From Clostridia bacterium (lineage in GTDB: Bacteria > Bacillota > Clostridia > Christensenellales > CAG-138), in NCBI GenBank assembly GCA_030530185.1, contig JAUMVL010000057.1, positions 1 to 9,704 on the forward strand: 9,704 nt of DNA. Direction: 5' to 3'. The notes under the pieces are model-generated. The model was not told the origin of the DNA. It saw only the letters and a list, made by a program, of their open reading frames with translations, and made no database searches. Both the position numbers and the translations under genes were made by a program. This document shows positions 6,524 through 9,704 of the stretch, in pieces. Positions within the stretch are counted from its first letter, which is position 1, and each line of letters starts with the position of its first letter.

Positions 6524-6593
6524 TATGTGATTTTACAGGAAGTTTCGCATTTACTCCATGTGTATTTTTTTGAGATGTATGTGTTATTTTACA
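6524..6593 (-). promoter_or_regulatory. Cluster of operator-like repeats upstream of the transporter operon
   Basis: On the minus strand three related elements point toward the binding-protein gene: TGTAAAATAACACATA (6578-6593), AAAAAAATACACAT (6558-6571) and TGTAAAATCACATA (6524-6537). The ACACAT ends of the first two are 21 bp apart, two helical turns, as in AraC-family direct-repeat sites. The third abuts the -35 position. The likely binder is the adjacent AraC-type protein. The first element also has TGTGT/ACACA dyad symmetry, so a dimeric repressor or Crp-like protein cannot be excluded. Confidence 0.45.
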
Positions 6594-6614
6594 CAGATTT
6601 TGTATAGAATTCTG

Positions 6615-6649
6615 CAAAAATGAAAAGAGTCCGGGTTTTTCTGCCCGGA
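6615..6649 (-). terminator. Candidate terminator of the AraC-family regulator gene
   Basis: On the minus strand TCCGGG (6644-6649) pairs with CCCGGA (6630-6635) around an 8-nt loop. CTCTTTTCATTTTT follows, giving an interrupted U-rich tail. It lies about 90 nt after the regulator's stop and upstream of the transporter promoter elements, so it would separate the two transcription units. The stem is only 6 bp. Confidence 0.5.
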
Positions 6650-6741
6650 AAACGAAATTATTACCTAATTATATAATAAAATCAAGATGCAGTGCTTGAA
6701 AACACCCAGGAAATATGTGTTTTTTTCTCGGAGATGGAATT

Positions 6742-7656
6742 CTATTTCTTCGGTGTACGCTGCGCGCGCAGCGATTTGCGATACTGCATCGGAGACATGC
6801 AGACATAGGATTTGAACACCTTGCTGAAGTAGAACTGATCGCAAAAGCCGAACCGTTCGGCGATCTCGTTGATGGAAAGGGAATCGTCCTTCAGCAGTTC
6901 AATCGCTGCTTCGATTTTGAGGTTTTGCGTATAGTGCGTGATCGTTTCGCCGGTCACCTGCTTGAATACCTTGCACAGATAGTTCGGGCTCAGGGACACA
7001 TGCGCGGACAGGTCTGCAAGGCTCAGCGGCGCGCTGAGATGCGCTTTGATGTATTCCTGCAATTCGGTCACCATTGCGTTTGTCCAGCCGATGCCCGCAG
7101 ATTCATTTTCAAAATTCACGTTCTGCAAAATCAGCGACAGAAACGCATTGACGTAGGAAAGGATCGCTTCTGCGGAGCCGGCGCGGTTCTTCTGCCGTTC
7201 GAGGAAGATTTCACCGATGAGGAAGTTGCCCGGGATATTCAGGTCGGAGCCCCAGATCTTGCTGCGCGTGTTTGCCGAATAGATCGTGTAACTTGTGCGC
7301 ACAATCTCGCCGGTGATGCTGATCCACATCATATTTGCGGTCGGATCGACCGAGGATCCCCATTTGATCCGGTGCAGCGTGCCCGGCGGGATGATGCAGA
7401 ACTGTCCCGGCGCAAGGTCGTAATAGTTCTGTCCGATCTGAACGAGCGTGTGCTTGTCCAACTGGATCGTCATTTCATAATAGTTATGTTCCTCCAGGTC
7501 GGTAAAAGCGTCGTCGGGACGCTGCTGTTCCGAACGAATGTTGGCAATTTGCGGTGTTTCTTGACCGAGGTGCAGGTTCCGGAACAGGTCGTTCAGATTT
7601 TCCGGCGTCAGATGGCTCCGGATATGGTTCAATACATGGATAATGCGTTCTTTCAT
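6742..7656 (-). CDS. AraC-family transcriptional regulator, cupin sensor plus double HTH
   Basis: This 304-residue DNA-binding regulator has a cupin-like ligand-sensing part (about 55-100, including LAPGQFCIIPPGTLHRI) and a C-terminal AraC/XylS domain with two helix-turn-helix units. The first is LSLADLSAHVSLSPNYLCKV (211-230). The second is SINEIAERFGFCDQFYFSKV (261-280), followed by the family-typical MSPMQYRKS. Such proteins usually respond to a sugar or related ligand and activate nearby transport or catabolic genes. I chose the ATG at 7656: AAAGGAG lies 8 nt upstream, and the candidate promoter (7694-7722) overlaps the upstream in-frame ATG at 7722, so that start would not be transcribed. 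The gene lies between the transporter operon and nagBA and is divergent from nagB. It is the obvious candidate regulator of both. Confidence 0.9.
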   Translation of the reverse strand: MKERIIHVLNHIRSHLTPENLNDLFRNLHLGQETPQIANIRSEQQRPDDAFTDLEEHNYYEMTIQLDKHTLVQIGQNYYDLAPGQFCIIPPGTLHRIKWGSSVDPTANMMWISITGEIVRTSYTIYSANTRSKIWGSDLNIPGNFLIGEIFLERQKNRAGSAEAILSYVNAFLSLILQNVNFENESAGIGWTNAMVTELQEYIKAHLSAPLSLADLSAHVSLSPNYLCKVFKQVTGETITHYTQNLKIEAAIELLKDDSLSINEIAERFGFCDQFYFSKVFKSYVCMSPMQYRKSLRAQRTPKK

Positions 7657-7664
7657 GCGGCCTG

Positions 7665-7671
7665 CTCCTTT
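7665..7671 (-). promoter_or_regulatory. Ribosome binding site deciding the AraC-type start
   Basis: AAAGGAG on the minus strand is 8 nt before the ATG at 7656. The upstream in-frame ATGs (7722, 7695, 7674) lack a comparable site. Confidence 0.7.
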
Positions 7672-7693
7672 CATGATTCTTGAAATTTTCCTC

Positions 7694-7722
7694 ATTTTAG
7701 CGCAATCCGCTCCAAAAATCAA
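7694..7722 (-). promoter_or_regulatory. Sigma-A type promoter of the AraC-family gene
   Basis: On the minus strand TTGATT (7717-7722) and TAAAAT (7694-7699) are separated by exactly 17 bp. Each box matches consensus at five (-10) or four (-35) of six bases. Transcription would start near 7687, about 30 nt before the ATG at 7656. Confidence 0.6.
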
Positions 7723-7747
7723 GCGAAACCGAGCAGGTAAAAAAAGC

Positions 7748-7796
7748 TACATAAAATCTGCGTAAAGTATTACATAAACATTCATGAAATCCACAT
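7748..7796 (+). promoter_or_regulatory. Operator-like repeats between the regulator and nagB promoters
   Basis: On the plus strand CGTAAAGTATTACATA (7761-7776) matches the distal element of the transporter operon (TGTAAAATAACACATA) at 12 of 16 positions, in the same orientation relative to its gene. A second element, GAAATCCACAT, ends at 7796 next to the nagB -35. Its ACAT is 21 bp from the first one's ACAT. A third TACATAAA at 7748-7755 repeats 23 bp upstream of the one at 7771-7778. The position allows control of both nagB and the regulator gene itself. Confidence 0.42.
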
Positions 7797-7824
7797 TTTC
7801 ATTTTTCCGTGAATCTTTTATAAT
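7796..7824 (+). promoter_or_regulatory. Sigma-A type promoter of nagBA
   Basis: A perfect TATAAT (7819-7824) is preceded at 17 bp by TTTTCA (7796-7801), which matches TTGACA at four of six bases. Transcription would start near 7831, leaving a leader of about 39 nt. Confidence 0.65.
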
Positions 7825-7836
7825 AAAGGTGCAATA

Positions 7837-7850
7837 GCCCGATATCGGGC
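7837..7850 (+). promoter_or_regulatory. Perfect 14-bp palindrome in the nagB leader
   Basis: GCCCGATATCGGGC is a perfect palindrome just after the predicted start of transcription and 8 nt before the ribosome site. As DNA it could be a repressor operator; as RNA it could form a 5-bp hairpin with an AUAU loop. It does not resemble the known NagR/DasR sites. Confidence 0.4.
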
Positions 7851-7857
7851 GCATGGC

Positions 7858-7862
7858 GGAGG
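7858..7862 (+). promoter_or_regulatory. Ribosome binding site of nagB
   Basis: GGAGG is 7 nt before the ATG at 7870 and supports that start. Confidence 0.75.
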
Positions 7863-7869
7863 TAATTAC

Positions 7870-8628
7870 ATGAAAGCATTTTCCAAAGATGAATTGCAGG
7901 TTCGCGTATTCGAAACGCGAGCAGAAATGGGCGCGGCGTCGGGTGCGGACTTTGCCGCAGCCGTGAAAAACCTGCTGGTCGAAAAAGAACATATCCGCGT
8001 TGTGTTTGCCGCAGCGCCCAGTCAGAATGATTTTCTCGACGCAATCGTGCACGACCCGTCGATCGACTTTACAAGGATCGATGCATTCCATATGGACGAA
8101 TATGTCGGACTGGATCGGCATGCCCCGCAGGCGTTCGGTCAGTTTCTGCGCGACCGGCTGTTCGATCTCGTTCCGTTCCGTTCGGTTTCCTATCTGAACG
8201 GCGAAGATCCCAATACCGCCAAAACGACGGCGGAATATGCCGCGCTTCTGAATGCGGAGCCGATCGACATTGTCTGCATGGGCATTGGCGAAAACGGCCA
8301 TATCGCATTCAATGATCCTGCGTTTGCAAAGTTCAACGATCCCAAAGACGTCAAGGTCGTGGAACTGGACGATACCTGCCGGATGCAGCAGGTGCATGAC
8401 GGCTGCTTCGATACGTTCGACGCGGTCCCGACCCATGCGCTGACGCTGACTGTGCCGCGTCTGATGCGGGCAACGTACCATTTCTGCATGGTTCCCGCCC
8501 CGACCAAGGCGCAAGCCGTCAAACGAATGCTGACCGGTGAGATTTCTGAGGAATGCCCTTGCACGATCCTGCGCAAACAGCCGCATGCGATCCTGTATCT
8601 CGACGGCGACAGCAGCGCGCTCTTATAA
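7870..8628 (+). CDS. nagB: Glucosamine-6-phosphate deaminase family protein (NagB-like)
   Basis: This 252-residue cytosolic protein belongs to the NagB family, which converts glucosamine 6-phosphate to fructose 6-phosphate and ammonia. The catalytic Asp76 lies in AFHMDEYVGL (72-81), and GIGENGHIAFNDP (138-150) holds His144, equivalent to E. coli His143. There are differences from E. coli NagB: Asn142 in place of Asp141, Asp149 in place of Glu148, and AAAPSQ (47-52) where the phosphate-binding GGTP loop is expected. The C-terminal CPCTILRKQPHAILYLD (229-245) is typical of a divergent NagB-like subfamily, from memory. It is the first gene of a pair with nagA, 10 nt apart, which supports aminosugar-phosphate metabolism. 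A related aminosugar 6-phosphate as substrate is possible. Confidence 0.85.
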   Translation: MKAFSKDELQVRVFETRAEMGAASGADFAAAVKNLLVEKEHIRVVFAAAPSQNDFLDAIVHDPSIDFTRIDAFHMDEYVGLDRHAPQAFGQFLRDRLFDLVPFRSVSYLNGEDPNTAKTTAEYAALLNAEPIDIVCMGIGENGHIAFNDPAFAKFNDPKDVKVVELDDTCRMQQVHDGCFDTFDAVPTHALTLTVPRLMRATYHFCMVPAPTKAQAVKRMLTGEISEECPCTILRKQPHAILYLDGDSSALL

Positions 8629-8632
8629 GGTG
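8627..8632 (+). promoter_or_regulatory. Ribosome binding site of nagA overlapping the nagB stop
   Basis: AAGGTG overlaps the last two bases of the nagB TAA and is 6 nt before the ATG at 8639. This indicates translational coupling in one operon. Confidence 0.6.
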
Positions 8633-8638
8633 ACTGTT

Positions 8639-9704
8639 ATGAAAAAACTGATCCGAAACGTTCGTATTGTGGACGGCGGTCTGATTACGCCCGGCAGTCT
8701 GCTGATCGAAGACGGGAAAATTGCCGGCGTGCTCGCGCCGGACGCCGTTGTGCCGGATGCAGAAACGTTTGCGGGCGACGGTCTGTACGCCTCTGCAGGG
8801 TTTATTGACACGCATACGCACGGCGCAGGCGGCGCGGACTTTATGGACGGCACGACCGATGCGTACAAGACCGCCTGCCGGATGCACCTGATCCATGGCA
8901 CAACGACGATCATCCCAACGACGCTTGCCGCGTCCAACGAGGAGATCGCCCGCAGTATCGAGGCGTTCAACGCGGTAAAGGAAGTACTGAACCGTGACCA
9001 GTATGTACCCGGCCTGCACCTCGAAGGACCGTATTTTGCCATGGCCATGAAGGGCGGACAGGATCCGCGCTACATCCGCAATCCCGATCCTGCTGAATAC
9101 CGCGCATTTGTAGAAAACGCCAAGGGCGCGATCCTGCGCTGGTCGATTGCGCCGGAACTGCCCGGTGCGATGGAGATGGGCGATTACCTCTGCGCAAACG
9201 ACATTATCCCGACCATCGGTCATACCGATGCGACCTATGATGACGTAAAGGAAGCGCTCCGTCATGGCTATACGCATATTACGCATCTGTATTCCTGCAC
9301 CTCCTCGATCGTCCGCAAGGGCGGGTTCCGCATTCTCGGCGTTACCGAAAGTGCGTACTGCTTCGATGCGCTGACTGTGGAACTGATCGCCGACGGATGC
9401 CATCTGCCGTTGGAACTGATCCGCATGATCGTCAAGTGCAAGGGTGTGGACCGGATCGCGCTGATTACCGATTCCCTGCGCCCTGCGGGACTGGACGTGA
9501 CCGAAACCACGATCGGCAGTTCCGAGGACGGACGCAGTGTGATCATTGAAGACGGCGTTGCCAAACTGCCCGACCGCAGCGCGTTTGCGGGGAGCATTGC
9601 CACAGCGGACCGGCTGGTGCGGACGGTATGGAAGAAAGCGGGAATCCCGCTGACCGATACGATCCGCATGATGAGCGAGAATCCGGCGAAGATCATGCAT
9701 CTCG
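8639..9704 (+). CDS. nagA: N-acetylglucosamine-6-phosphate deacetylase, C-terminus cut off by window edge
   Basis: There are 355 codons before the right edge, with no stop, so only the last part of the protein (about 30-40 residues by family length) is missing. It removes acetate from N-acetylglucosamine 6-phosphate, producing the NagB substrate. The amidohydrolase barrel motifs are all present: His59/His61 in DTHTHG, metal ligand Glu129 in HLEGPY, His195 in GHTDAT, His216 in THLYS, substrate-contacting His255 in DGCH, and catalytic Asp278 in LITDSLRPAG. The FAGSIATADR segment (316-325) corresponds to the usual LAGS loop. The common HLYNAM segment reads HLYSCTSS here, a variant I associate with Firmicutes homologues. 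The ATG at 8639 follows nagB by 10 nt with AAGGTG upstream, so the two form one operon. Confidence 0.92.
   Translation, partial: MKKLIRNVRIVDGGLITPGSLLIEDGKIAGVLAPDAVVPDAETFAGDGLYASAGFIDTHTHGAGGADFMDGTTDAYKTACRMHLIHGTTTIIPTTLAASNEEIARSIEAFNAVKEVLNRDQYVPGLHLEGPYFAMAMKGGQDPRYIRNPDPAEYRAFVENAKGAILRWSIAPELPGAMEMGDYLCANDIIPTIGHTDATYDDVKEALRHGYTHITHLYSCTSSIVRKGGFRILGVTESAYCFDALTVELIADGCHLPLELIRMIVKCKGVDRIALITDSLRPAGLDVTETTIGSSEDGRSVIIEDGVAKLPDRSAFAGSIATADRLVRTVWKKAGIPLTDTIRMMSENPAKIMHL

Larger units (their letters stand above)
6441..6741. other. Regulatory intergenic region between AraC-type gene and transporter operon
   Basis: This AT-rich, gene-free stretch of about 300 bases holds the candidate terminator of the regulator gene (6615-6649), the operator-like repeats (6524-6593), the candidate promoter (6496-6523) and the strong Shine-Dalgarno (6448-6453). 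Between 6650 and 6741 I see only AT-rich sequence and one more AAAAAACACAT-type element on the minus strand (6715-6725). Confidence 0.6.

Noticed and set aside
6715..7683. Plus-strand open frame opposite the AraC-type gene
   Set aside because: The minus strand encodes two intact helix-turn-helix units with promoter and ribosome site. The plus-strand frame has neither.
7657..7722. Longer start for the AraC-type protein at 7722
   Set aside because: That ATG overlaps the -35 box of the gene's own promoter and has no Shine-Dalgarno; the ATG at 7656 has AAAGGAG.
7747..9700. Minus-strand open frames opposite nagB and nagA
   Set aside because: nagB and nagA are intact and recognisable on the plus strand; the opposing frames show no domain or initiation signal.

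Overview
The window looks like chromosomal DNA from a fairly GC-rich Gram-positive bacterium, most plausibly a gut-type Clostridia (Firmicutes/Bacillota) lineage. The reasons are the strong purine-rich Shine-Dalgarno sites, the lipoprotein substrate-binding protein with a Thr/Glu/Lys-rich tether, and NagA, NagB and HAD protein variants that I associate with Firmicutes. This assignment is inference; there is no rRNA or other marker. I see no mobile element, CRISPR array, tRNA or rRNA.

Layout. The left nine tenths of the coding content up to about 7.66 kb is on the minus strand; the right end is on the plus strand. Reading the minus strand in transcription order: an AraC-family regulator (7656-6742), a candidate terminator, a ~300-bp regulatory region, then a tight operon. 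The operon encodes a lipoprotein substrate-binding protein (6440-5286), an ABC ATPase with TOBE domain (5206-4100), a fused two-domain permease (4107-2344), a Cof-type HAD phosphatase (2319-1474) and a second, unrelated HAD phosphatase (1466-591). It closes with a hairpin terminator (543-582). A TIM-barrel amidohydrolase starts beyond it (418, running off the left edge). On the plus strand, divergent from the regulator, lie nagB (7870-8628) and nagA (8639, running off the right edge).

How it may work together. The transporter belongs to the FbpABC/AfuABC/PhnSTUV group, often annotated by default as ferric iron or 2-aminoethylphosphonate import. Here the binding protein lacks the paired tyrosines of ferric-binding FbpA at the aligned position, and two different HAD phosphatases are co-transcribed with the transporter. 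This fits import of a phosphorylated organic solute (sugar phosphate or similar) followed by dephosphorylation, as known for the hexose-phosphate importer AfuABC. NagB and NagA handle aminosugar 6-phosphates. A shared direct-repeat motif upstream of both the transporter operon and nagB suggests that the AraC-type protein controls both units. The specific substrate cannot be read from the sequence.

The most interesting points are the importer plus double-phosphatase operon, the shared two-turn-phased motif tying it to nagBA, the non-canonical NagB active-site loops, and a perfect 13-bp intercistronic hairpin between the binding protein and ATPase genes.
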